DNA from: Sulfurimonas sp. | Lineage (GTDB): Bacteria > Campylobacterota > Campylobacteria > Campylobacterales > Sulfurimonadaceae | Assembly (NCBI GenBank): GCA_027011725.1 | Contig: JALUZQ010000173.1 | Coordinates: 1-7,578 of the forward strand | Direction: 5' to 3' | Length of the DNA: 7,578 nucleotides | Shown here: in pieces, positions 1-5,381 of the stretch | How the letters are laid out: each line of letters begins with the position of its first letter | Position numbering within the stretch: the stretch's first letter is position 1 | Position numbers and translations under genes: made by a program | The notes under the pieces: model-generated | Seen by the model: the letters and a program-made list of their open reading frames with translations, nothing else | Told to the model about the DNA's origin: nothing | Databases searched by the model: none

Positions 1-309
1 CATTTTTTTGTTGATCTTTACACCCTTCTTTTGAAAAAAGTCATATAAAGAAAGGACATCACTATCAACATTTATGATGCAATCAGCAGATGAAGGCACC
101 TTTTGTCGAACTTTCTCAAACCATGGCAAAAAAGAGAATTTTTCAGCAAGAGGTGTTTCACAAACAAGAGAAACCTTTTTATGCTCTGTAAGAATATAAG
201 AATATAGCGCACTTGCATTTGTAAATGAGTCTGCATCACACTTCAGTACAATATGCTTTGCAGCCTCAATTTTCGTAAAATCTACCAAATCTCTACTTTT
301 TGTCCGCAA
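1..309 (-). CDS. Hypothetical protein, possible divergent DHH/RecJ-like phosphoesterase (3' end cut off by window edge)
   Basis: An open frame of 103 codons runs off the left edge. A TAA codon immediately precedes the TTG at 309, so translation cannot begin further upstream. TTG 309 and TTG 288 are the only plausible starts near the N-terminus, and neither has a good Shine-Dalgarno, so coupling to flhB (stop 7 nt upstream) is likely. The segment HIVLKCDADSFTNASALYSY (about residues 19-38), followed by a hydrophobic strand (KKVSLVC) and a proline-rich turn, resembles the first strand-motif-helix of DHH-family NrnA/RecJ-like phosphoesterases. There the motif is roughly H-x-N-P-D-A/G-D-A-x-G-S-A. 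The DxD survives as DAD, but the upstream His and Asn-Pro and the downstream Gly-Ser do not, so activity is doubtful or the family call is wrong. The call rests on pattern similarity only. No DHH motif is visible in the captured part. Confidence 0.6.
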   Translation of the reverse strand, partial: MRTKSRDLVDFTKIEAAKHIVLKCDADSFTNASALYSYILTEHKKVSLVCETPLAEKFSFLPWFEKVRQKVPSSADCIINVDSDVLSLYDFFQKKGVKINKKM

Positions 310-316
310 TTATATA

Positions 317-1369
317 CTATTTTTTATTCATTTTATAAACATACGCAAGTACTTCTGCAACCGCACCAAAAAGAGCTTCAGGAATAGTCTCATCTACTTC
401 AACTTCTTTGTAAAGGCTTCTTGCAAGCGGTGGATTTTGTACGATATGTACCTTATTTTCTCGGGCTATCTTCTTGATCTGCGTAGCAATGTTATCTACG
501 CCTTTTGCAACGACTACCGGAGCATGTGCTTTTTCTTCATCATACTTTATAGCTACTGCATAATGCGTAGGGTTAGTAATGATCACATCTGCGTTTGGTA
601 CCTCTGCCATCATCCTTTTTCTTGCAGTCTCCATCTGAATTTGTCGTATTTTTGACTTAATGAGAGGGTCTCCTTCCATATTTTTCATCTCATCTTTAAT
701 CTCTTGTTTTGACATCTTTAAACCGTCAAAGTACTGTTTTCTCACTATTACAACATCGATAATGGCAAAAACGAAGATAATAAAAAGCATCACAAATGCG
801 ATGATCATCATCTTATCTTTAAGCCAGTCAAGTTGGTCATGCAGTCCAAAAAGTGCAACTGTCGGCAATTCGGTAATGAAATAGAAAAAGAAAATAAAAC
901 CTACCCCTAATGTGGTAAAGGACTTCAGAGTGATTTTTACACCCTCTATCATTTTTTTAAGTGAAAAGAGATTTTTCATCCCCTTTATAGGGTCTATCTT
1001 TTTCAAATCAGGAGTAATTGCCTTTGTGGAGTATAAAAAGCCAAACTGTGCCAAAGCAGCAATGACACCGGCAATGGCAACAGCCACAGCTAAAGGCATT
1101 ACCATAAGTAAAAATTCACGAATCGTAACGATGGCTATGTCTATCATAAAAAGTTTGTCAAGGGGTGTACCAATAAGAGAAAAATAGTAACGAAAAAGTA
1201 AAATCATATGCTTTGCCATAAAAGGAAAAAGCATTAAAAAAGCTAAAATTGCCACAAAGAGAGTGACAACCCCAGATGCATCTTGAGATTTTGGTACATT
1301 GCCTTCTTTTCGGGCATCTTCTATCTTCTTGGGGGTGGGTTCTTCTGTCTTTTCTGCATCATCAGCCAT
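317..1369 (-). CDS. flhB: Flagellar type III export switch protein FlhB
   Basis: FlhB is the inner-membrane component of the flagellar type III export gate that switches export from rod/hook to filament substrates. The protein has 350 residues, close to the family norm. A charged N-terminus (EKTEEPTPKKIEDARKEG, about 6-23) is the typical FlhB/YscU signature. Four hydrophobic segments follow at about 34-52, 86-114, 151-174 and 187-209. A basic linker (about 210-260) leads to the cytoplasmic domain. The autocleavage motif N266-P267-T268-H269 is intact, and FlhB proteins cut themselves between the Asn and Pro. The C-terminus (about 333-350) is the usual PEALFGAVAEVLAYVY type. ATG 1369 has AGGGGA a few bases upstream. 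It lies 25 nt after nadC with no visible promoter or terminator between them, so it is probably read from the nadA promoter. Confidence 0.97.
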   Translation of the reverse strand: MADDAEKTEEPTPKKIEDARKEGNVPKSQDASGVVTLFVAILAFLMLFPFMAKHMILLFRYYFSLIGTPLDKLFMIDIAIVTIREFLLMVMPLAVAVAIAGVIAALAQFGFLYSTKAITPDLKKIDPIKGMKNLFSLKKMIEGVKITLKSFTTLGVGFIFFFYFITELPTVALFGLHDQLDWLKDKMMIIAFVMLFIIFVFAIIDVVIVRKQYFDGLKMSKQEIKDEMKNMEGDPLIKSKIRQIQMETARKRMMAEVPNADVIITNPTHYAVAIKYDEEKAHAPVVVAKGVDNIATQIKKIARENKVHIVQNPPLARSLYKEVEVDETIPEALFGAVAEVLAYVYKMNKK

Positions 1370-1394
1370 AGATATCCCCTAAAAAGTTAAAAAT

Positions 1395-2210
1395 CTAATC
1401 GATTTTCATGGAAAGGTCTATCCAATTTGCCTGATGTATCATCGAACCTGAACTTATGGCATCTACACCTGTTTTTGCATACGAAACAATAGTATCAAGA
1501 GAGATATTTCCACTCGCTTCAAGCAGGATATGAGGAAAATTTGTATTTCTAAACGCAACGACCTCTTCAACCTGCGAAGGAGTCATATTGTCACACATTA
1601 CAATGTCACATTTTGCCCGCATCGCCTCTTGGGCGATAAAAAGCGTCTCTGCTTCAACCTCAATTTTAGCAGTAAAAGGAATGACCTTTCTTGCCTTTTC
1701 AATGTAAAGAGCAAGGTTTTCGATGGTTTTAAGATGTGTGTCTTTTATCATCAGTGAGTCATCTAAACCCATACGGTGGTTGACAGCACCTCCCATACGC
1801 GTTGCATATTTTTCAAAAATACGCAGCATCGGACGTGTCTTTCTTGTATCTAAAAGTTTCACATTGTATTGCTCTATGAGGTCAACATACTGACGCGTAA
1901 GAGTAGCGATGGAACTCGCATGCAAAAGCATATCTAAAATCGTACGTTCACAGCGTAACAATGTATGAGAAGATGCCTCTATGGTCGCTATGACATCACC
2001 TTGCAAAAATGTCTCACCATCATATTTGAGCCATGATACTTTAAGACCTTCCAATCTTGCTAATACATCTATATACTTCTGCCCAGCTACAACCCCATTG
2101 CTTTTTGCAATAATCTTTGCAGAAGCCGCAACGGCAGGTTCAACCAAAGCATACAAATCTCCACGACCGACATCTTCAGCCAAACTTGCCTTTACAAACT
2201 CTTCTATCAT
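1395..2210 (-). CDS. nadC: Nicotinate-nucleotide pyrophosphorylase (quinolinate phosphoribosyltransferase)
   Basis: NadC converts quinolinate and PRPP to nicotinate mononucleotide, CO2 and pyrophosphate, the third step of de novo NAD synthesis, in the cytoplasm. Its 271 residues match the family. Visible motifs are CERT at 87-90 (start of the helix leading into the barrel), DTRKTRP at 121-127 and GGAVNHRMGLDD at 140-151. These carry the basic residues that bind the quinolinate carboxylates and PRPP phosphate. Further on are KIEVE at 182-186, CDNM at 206-209, LEASGNI at 230-236 and the C-terminal DAISSGSMIHQA at 250-261. The overall pattern is close to the H. pylori enzyme as I remember it. 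The start codon overlaps the nadA stop as ATGA (4 nt), implying translational coupling. Only a weak GAG sits just upstream. Confidence 0.97.
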   Translation of the reverse strand: MIEEFVKASLAEDVGRGDLYALVEPAVAASAKIIAKSNGVVAGQKYIDVLARLEGLKVSWLKYDGETFLQGDVIATIEASSHTLLRCERTILDMLLHASSIATLTRQYVDLIEQYNVKLLDTRKTRPMLRIFEKYATRMGGAVNHRMGLDDSLMIKDTHLKTIENLALYIEKARKVIPFTAKIEVEAETLFIAQEAMRAKCDIVMCDNMTPSQVEEVVAFRNTNFPHILLEASGNISLDTIVSYAKTGVDAISSGSMIHQANWIDLSMKID

Positions 2211-3205
2211 AACTCTAACATTCTCTCAAGCGCAATTTTTGCCCACTTTTGCGTCTTTTCATCGACTTCTATTTCATTGATAGGTGCGCCGTCTTCAATC
2301 GCTTTGAGCGTTAGGTACACATCTTCGAGTGTTGTCTCATTCATTGTAGGACATTCCGGTTTTGTTGAACTTAAAACATAAGTGTTTTTTGGTCTCAGGC
2401 GATTGACCATATTAAACTCTGTCCCAACTGCTACTTTTTGATCTTCTGCCAGCTCTGTAATGTATTTAATAAGCTGTGAAGTAGAACCGACAAAATCACT
2501 CGCCTCACAAATAGCAGGGTCACATTCAGGGTGCGTCGCTATCAATATACCCGGAAATTTTTTACGATAGAATTCAATATCTTCAAGCGTAAAGAGTTGA
2601 TGTACAGAACAAAAGCCGTCATAACAGATGATGTCTGCCTCTTTTGGATCGCCCTCGTGTCCTATGACCATAGATTTCAGGCCCATTTGGTTAGCAATGT
2701 TCTGCCCAAGACATCTATCTGGAACGAAGAGTATCTTTTTGCCCTCTTTAAGCGCTTTTTTAATGATGAACTTTGCATTGGAGCTTGTGCAGACCATTCC
2801 CCCCATCTCTCCAACTTTTGCCTTTACATCTGCGTTTGAGTTGATGTAAGTAATAGGAAGAATGTTCTCTTTGGCAATGCCATGCTCTTCTAAGAACTTC
2901 ACAGAGTCATCATAGTAAAGAGAGTCTATCATTCGTGCCATCGCACAACAAGCGATCTTTGGCATAACGACACGTTTTTTTGGAGAGAGTACTTTCACAC
3001 TTTGCCCCATAAAACCAACCCCACAAAAGAGGACGAACTCCGAGTCATCATTCATCGTCTTTTTTGCAAGTTCCAAAGAATCACCTGTAATATCGGCAAG
3101 TTCAAACACTTCATCTCGCTGATAGAAGTGCGCTACAAGTGTCACACTTAGACGCTCTTTGAGCTCAATAATTTTTTGTTTTAATTCTTCGTTTGTATAT
3201 TTCAA
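2207..3205 (-). CDS. nadA: Quinolinate synthase A (iron-sulfur enzyme)
   Basis: NadA condenses iminoaspartate with dihydroxyacetone phosphate to give quinolinate, using an oxygen-sensitive [4Fe-4S] cluster, in the cytoplasm. The protein has 332 residues. The N-terminal LVAHFYQRDEV (about 23-33) and ADITGDSLELA (37-47) are family signatures. By comparison with characterised NadA proteins the three cluster cysteines are C87 (ACCAMA), C199 (DGFCSVHQ) and C285 (PECPTMN). C228 in HPEC is conserved in many members but is probably not a ligand. VPDRCLGQN (161-169) and VGSTSQL (239-245) are also typical. The start is TTG 3205: no in-frame ATG precedes it, AGGA lies 6 nt upstream, and the N-terminus is then of normal length. 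No nadB, the usual source of iminoaspartate, is in the window. Confidence 0.97.
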   Translation of the reverse strand: MKYTNEELKQKIIELKERLSVTLVAHFYQRDEVFELADITGDSLELAKKTMNDDSEFVLFCGVGFMGQSVKVLSPKKRVVMPKIACCAMARMIDSLYYDDSVKFLEEHGIAKENILPITYINSNADVKAKVGEMGGMVCTSSNAKFIIKKALKEGKKILFVPDRCLGQNIANQMGLKSMVIGHEGDPKEADIICYDGFCSVHQLFTLEDIEFYRKKFPGILIATHPECDPAICEASDFVGSTSQLIKYITELAEDQKVAVGTEFNMVNRLRPKNTYVLSSTKPECPTMNETTLEDVYLTLKAIEDGAPINEIEVDEKTQKWAKIALERMLEL

Positions 3206-3211
3206 AAAAAT

Positions 3212-3215
3212 TCCT
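3212..3215 (-). promoter_or_regulatory. Ribosome binding site fixing the TTG start of nadA
   Basis: AGGA reads on the minus strand and is separated from TTG 3205 by six bases (A plus five T). The only nearby ATG upstream is out of frame and is followed directly by a stop codon. This site therefore decides for the TTG start. Confidence 0.75.
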
Positions 3216-3233
3216 ACATGATTTATTGAGAGA

Positions 3234-3242
3234 ATTATATCA
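3234..3242 (-). promoter_or_regulatory. Extended -10 promoter for nadA-nadC-flhB
   Basis: TGATATAAT reads on the minus strand: a perfect TATAAT with a TGn extension, preceded by a T-rich run and no convincing -35 box. This is the normal form of sigma-70 promoters in Campylobacterota. The predicted transcript start is near 3227, giving a leader of about 22 nt before the nadA TTG. It lies in the 55-nt gap after the small exported-protein gene, so nadA need not depend on that gene's promoter. Confidence 0.65.
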
Positions 3243-3260
3243 AAAAAATATTTGTATTAA

Positions 3261-3479
3261 CTAATGCGACTGCTTACAAAACTTCTCGGCCCGCTCTTCA
3301 TACGAATGGAGTGTTTGATAGGCATAGGCATCTTGTCTCATATGTTTTTTGTAAAGTTCTGCTTTAAGTTTAAAGACCTTGCAAAGTCTGCTATTTTCAG
3401 CACTGTTCGCTGCGTTTGCCTTAGAGTCTGTTGCAAAAACTGATGATATCAATATAAAAGCAATCAATAAAATTTTCAT
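3261..3479 (-). CDS. Small exported protein with two cysteines, function unknown
   Basis: I do not recognise this gene. With the ATG at 3479 it encodes 72 residues. AAGGA ends 6 nt before that ATG, whereas the in-frame TTG at 3485 directly abuts the AAGGA and cannot be used with it. The N-terminus is a clear signal peptide: MK, a hydrophobic core ILLIAFILISSV, then the FATDSKA region. Signal peptidase I cleavage is plausible after the Ala at residue 17. The mature part of about 55 residues is charged and probably helical, rich in K/E/Y. It has exactly two cysteines, C33 and C68, near its ends, which suits a periplasmic disulfide closing a helical hairpin. It is the first gene of the minus-strand block and has its own predicted promoter. 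It is short, but the signal peptide, ribosome binding site and promoter together argue that it is real. Confidence 0.75.
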   Translation of the reverse strand: MKILLIAFILISSVFATDSKANAANSAENSRLCKVFKLKAELYKKHMRQDAYAYQTLHSYEERAEKFCKQSH

Positions 3480-3513
3480 TTTCAATCCTTATCTGAAATT
3501 TATACGCTTAAAA

Positions 3514-3522
3514 ATTTTATCA
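3514..3522 (-). promoter_or_regulatory. Probable extended -10 promoter for the small exported-protein gene
   Basis: TGATAAAAT reads on the minus strand (TGn plus TAAAAT, five of six to consensus) in very AT-rich DNA. The predicted start near 3507 leaves a leader of about 28 nt to ATG 3479, with AAGGA at the right distance. A second box, TATAAA at 3499-3504, is closer to consensus but would leave a leader of only about 12 nt, so it is less likely. Confidence 0.45.
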
Positions 3523-3595
3523 TAAATTTTTTCATAATTTTTTAAGCTATATCAAGTTTTTTTCTTTCTTTATATGCTTGTAATGATTCTTTATG

Positions 3596-3601
3596 TAGAA
3601 T
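3596..3601 (+). promoter_or_regulatory. Possible -10 box for plsY-folB
   Basis: TAGAAT, directly preceded by TG, lies about 25 bases before the plsY start with AGGA between them. It matches five of six positions of TATAAT and there is no clear -35. It is the best candidate in the 147-nt divergent region 3480-3626. The rest of that region is AT-rich and holds the opposite-strand promoter but no other gene that I can see. Confidence 0.35.
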
Positions 3602-3626
3602 TACTCAATTAATTTTAGGACAACAT

Positions 3627-4241
3627 ATGGACTTTTTAACAAATACAAACGCACTCTTTTTCATCGCTGCTTATCTTGTGGGCGGTATTCCTTTTGGACT
3701 CATTCTTGCAAAGAAATTTGCCGGTGTCGATGTCAAGGCAAGCGGGAGTAAAAGTATCGGTGCTACAAATGTACTGCGTGTAGTCAAAGAGAAAAACCCG
3801 AAACTTGCAAAAAAACTTGGTATTGCCACTTTGGCACTCGATGCACTCAAAGGTGTAGCGGTCTTAACAGTCGCTTATTTTATGGGTCTGAGCGAAGCAA
3901 CACTTTGGGGTATTGCAGTGCTTGCAGTCATTGGTCACTGTTTTTCTCCGTATCTGAACTTTGAAGGCGGAAAAGGTATTGCAACCGGTATGGGTGTGAT
4001 GATGTTCATGCTGCCGTATGAGACACTCATTGCTCTAGCTGTGTGGGGCATTATGGCAAAGACGCTGCGTATCTCGTCTGTCTCATCTCTCACAGGAGTC
4101 CTCTCACTTCTTATAGCAAGTTTTATTATTCATCCACAAATGGCACATGCTCCGGTTGTGTTCATTGTCTTCATTCTTTTTTACAAACATATTCCAAATA
4201 TCATCCGCGTTATTAAAGGTGAAGAGAAAAGAGTTATATAA
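3627..4241 (+). CDS. plsY: Glycerol-3-phosphate acyltransferase PlsY
   Basis: PlsY is an integral inner-membrane enzyme that transfers the acyl group from acyl-phosphate (made by PlsX) to glycerol-3-phosphate, giving lysophosphatidate, the first committed step of phospholipid synthesis. The protein has 204 residues and about five membrane spans. Motif 1 is SGSKSIGATNVLR (39-51), where many PlsY proteins have GSGNxGATN. The SKS form is, as I recall, usual in this phylum. Motif 2 is LDALKG (71-76). Motif 3 is GHCFSPYL plus FEGGKG (103-117), and the C-terminus has HIPNIIRVIKGEE (188-200). ATG 3627 has AGGA at a spacing of six. plsX is not nearby in the window. folB begins on the base right after its stop codon. 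Confidence 0.96.
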   Translation: MDFLTNTNALFFIAAYLVGGIPFGLILAKKFAGVDVKASGSKSIGATNVLRVVKEKNPKLAKKLGIATLALDALKGVAVLTVAYFMGLSEATLWGIAVLAVIGHCFSPYLNFEGGKGIATGMGVMMFMLPYETLIALAVWGIMAKTLRISSVSSLTGVLSLLIASFIIHPQMAHAPVVFIVFILFYKHIPNIIRVIKGEEKRVI

Positions 4242-4571
4242 ATGACAATTCATATTGAAGATCTAAAACTCCAGTGCATCATTGGAATTTTGGATTTTGA
4301 GAGAGAGCAAGAGCAGGATGTCATTATCAATGTTGAGATTGAATATGATTTCAACGATCAGTTTATAAACTATGCGGATGTTGCAAAACTCCTTACAACT
4401 CATATGAAAGAGAAGAAATTCTTACTTATTGAAGATGCTCTAGAAGCACTCTCAAAAAATTTGAAAAAAAATTTTTCACAGTTAAACACCCTCCATCTAA
4501 AAATCACAAAACCTTCGATATTGCCCGACTGCAGGGTAAGTGTAGCCAACTTCTACAGATTTGATTCTTAA
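4242..4571 (+). CDS. folB: Dihydroneopterin aldolase
   Basis: FolB cleaves 7,8-dihydroneopterin to 6-hydroxymethyl-7,8-dihydropterin and glycolaldehyde in folate synthesis, as a cytoplasmic octamer. The protein has 109 residues, slightly short but complete. The N-terminus IHIEDLKLQCIIGILDFER (3-21) is the family signature. By comparison with the S. aureus enzyme the active-site residues are E20, Y44, E64 (in FLLIED) and K90 (in ITKPS). All four are present. The ATG follows the plsY TAA without a gap and has no strong Shine-Dalgarno of its own, so translation is probably coupled to plsY. The spacing of the C-terminal strands (KITKPS, then VSVANFYR) also fits. A broader tunnelling-fold pterin enzyme is the only alternative I considered. 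Confidence 0.92.
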   Translation: MTIHIEDLKLQCIIGILDFEREQEQDVIINVEIEYDFNDQFINYADVAKLLTTHMKEKKFLLIEDALEALSKNLKKNFSQLNTLHLKITKPSILPDCRVSVANFYRFDS

Positions 4572-4578
4572 TTAGAAC

Positions 4579-4604
4579 TTCACTTTTTTTTAAAAAAAAT
4601 TGAA
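4579..4604 (+). repeat. A/T-tract dyad upstream of the regulator promoter
   Basis: TTCAC, eight T, eight A and TTGAA form a 13-bp-per-arm inverted repeat with one mismatch, followed by another run of A. Counting from the predicted start at 4646, the A-tracts sit at roughly -40 to -60, where an UP element would be. The DNA is likely intrinsically bent. As RNA it would be a pure A-U stem with no loop, so it is a poor terminator. Confidence 0.5.
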
Positions 4605-4607
4605 AAA

Positions 4608-4639
4608 AACTTTAAAGTTAGCTAAAAATATGCTATGAT
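4608..4639 (+). promoter_or_regulatory. Promoter of the response-regulator gene with overlapping palindrome and possible operator
   Basis: TGCTATGAT at 4631-4639 is an extended -10 (TATGAT, five of six). TTTAAA at 4611-4616 lies 17 bases upstream of the hexamer at 4634 and could act as a weak -35. The predicted start is near 4646, with AGGA eight bases before ATG 4672. A perfect 12-bp palindrome, AACTTTAAAGTT, covers 4608-4619 over the -35. Also, TTTAAA (4611) and CTAAAA (4622) are half-site-like hexamers 11 bp apart, one helical turn, which is how OmpR-family dimers read DNA. This suggests autoregulation; the palindrome is observed and the operator role is inferred. Confidence 0.6.
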
Positions 4640-4671
4640 TCCGCAAATATTTAAGATATAGGAAATACTGA

Positions 4672-5343
4672 ATGCGAATTCTAATTATAGAAGATGAAGT
4701 AACATTAAACAAAATGCTCGCTGAAGGGCTCAAAGAGTTTGGTTATCAGAGTGATGTAGTTGAAACACTTAAAGATGGTGAGTACTACCTTGACATACGT
4801 AATTATGACCTGGTACTTATGGACTGGATGCTCCCAGATGGAAACTCTGTTGACATCATCGGTTCAATCAAAGCAAATACTCCAAAGACTGTTGTAGTTG
4901 TTATCTCAGCAAGAGATGATAATGAGAGCGAAATTGAAGCACTTCGTGCTGGTGCTGATGACTATATCAGAAAACCTTTTGATTTTGATGTTCTTATTGC
5001 ACGTCTTGAAGCACGTTTACGTTTTGGCGGTAGCAATATCATCGAGATCGAAGACCTTACAATCAACCCTGAAGAAGAAAAAATCACTTACAAGGAAGTT
5101 GACATAGAACTCAAAGGAAAACCTTTTGAAGTACTTACTCACCTTGCACGTCATCGTGACCAAATCGTTTCAAAAGAGCAACTCCTTGATGCTATTTGGG
5201 AAGAACCAGAACTCGTTACTCCAAATGTAATTGAAGTCGCGATCAACCAAATTAGACAAAAAATGGACAAACCATTATCTATTACGACTATTGAAACTGT
5301 ACGCCGCCGTGGGTACCGTTTTTGTTTTCCAAAAGAAGTTTAA
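4672..5343 (+). CDS. hsrA: OmpR-family response regulator, HsrA/CosR orthologue with an intact receiver
   Basis: This is a cytoplasmic two-component response regulator of 223 residues. Residues 1-120 form the receiver: acidic E7/D8, phosphoacceptor D51 in LVLMDWMLPDG, S79 in the switch position, Y98 and K101 in DDYIRKPF. Residues about 123-223 form a winged-helix DNA-binding domain. The stretch from KGKPFEVLTHLARHRDQIV through the C-terminal RRRGYRF matches HsrA (HP1043) of H. pylori and CosR of C. jejuni almost residue for residue, as I remember them. Those regulators are essential, control metabolic and oxidative-stress genes, lack the usual phospho-Asp and have no known kinase. Here all receiver residues are present and a kinase gene follows after 38 nt, so phosphorylation control is likely. 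Its promoter carries an inverted repeat that may allow autoregulation. Confidence 0.95.
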   Translation: MRILIIEDEVTLNKMLAEGLKEFGYQSDVVETLKDGEYYLDIRNYDLVLMDWMLPDGNSVDIIGSIKANTPKTVVVVISARDDNESEIEALRAGADDYIRKPFDFDVLIARLEARLRFGGSNIIEIEDLTINPEEEKITYKEVDIELKGKPFEVLTHLARHRDQIVSKEQLLDAIWEEPELVTPNVIEVAINQIRQKMDKPLSITTIETVRRRGYRFCFPKEV

Positions 5344-5352
5344 TGCTATAAT
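5344..5352 (+). promoter_or_regulatory. Internal extended -10 promoter for the histidine kinase
   Basis: TGCTATAAT is a perfect extended -10 box beginning on the base after the regulator's TAA stop. It has the same TGC extension as the regulator's own promoter but a better hexamer. No good -35 lies in the regulator's coding end. The predicted start at about 5359 falls within the left arm of the hairpin at 5355-5374. Confidence 0.6.
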
Positions 5353-5354
5353 CT

Positions 5355-5374
5355 CCCTTACAAAACTGTAAGGG
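5355..5374 (+). promoter_or_regulatory. Hairpin sequestering the ribosome binding site of the kinase
   Basis: CCCTTAC (5355-5361) and GTAAGGG (5368-5374) are perfect 7-bp complements around a six-base loop, extendable by a T-G wobble. The right arm contains almost all of the Shine-Dalgarno AAGGGG (5370-5375), which lies six bases before the GTG start at 5382. In read-through mRNA from the regulator promoter the site would be paired. A transcript begun near 5359 would keep only the UAC/GUA pairs and leave it open. The following TTTATT is too short for a strong intrinsic terminator, though partial attenuation cannot be excluded. Confidence 0.6.
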
Positions 5375-5381
5375 GTTTATT

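Noticed and set aside
912..1187. Plus-strand open frame of 91 codons
   Set aside because: It lies wholly inside flhB on the opposite strand, has no promoter or good ribosome binding site, and its protein looks like the antisense of a membrane protein.
1981..2280. Plus-strand open frame of 99 codons across the nadC/nadA junction
   Set aside because: Antisense to two confidently identified genes, with no recognisable protein motif.
2531..2849. Two overlapping plus-strand open frames inside nadA
   Set aside because: Both are shadows of nadA; the cysteines in them come from reverse-reading conserved nadA codons.
3483..3485. TTG as start of the small exported protein
   Set aside because: It directly abuts the AAGGA ribosome binding site; ATG 3479 has the proper spacing of six bases.
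4579..4604. A/T dyad after folB as a terminator
   Set aside because: Arms are nearly pure A-U with no loop and no G-C pairs. The position fits an UP-like A-tract for the next promoter better.
4898..5107. Second plus-strand frame inside the response-regulator gene
   Set aside because: A shifted-frame shadow of a strongly conserved regulator domain, with no own translation signals.
5355..5380. Hairpin after the regulator gene as a rho-independent terminator
   Set aside because: The stem is followed by only TTTATT and then directly by the kinase start. Overlap with the ribosome binding site explains it better, though partial attenuation remains possible.
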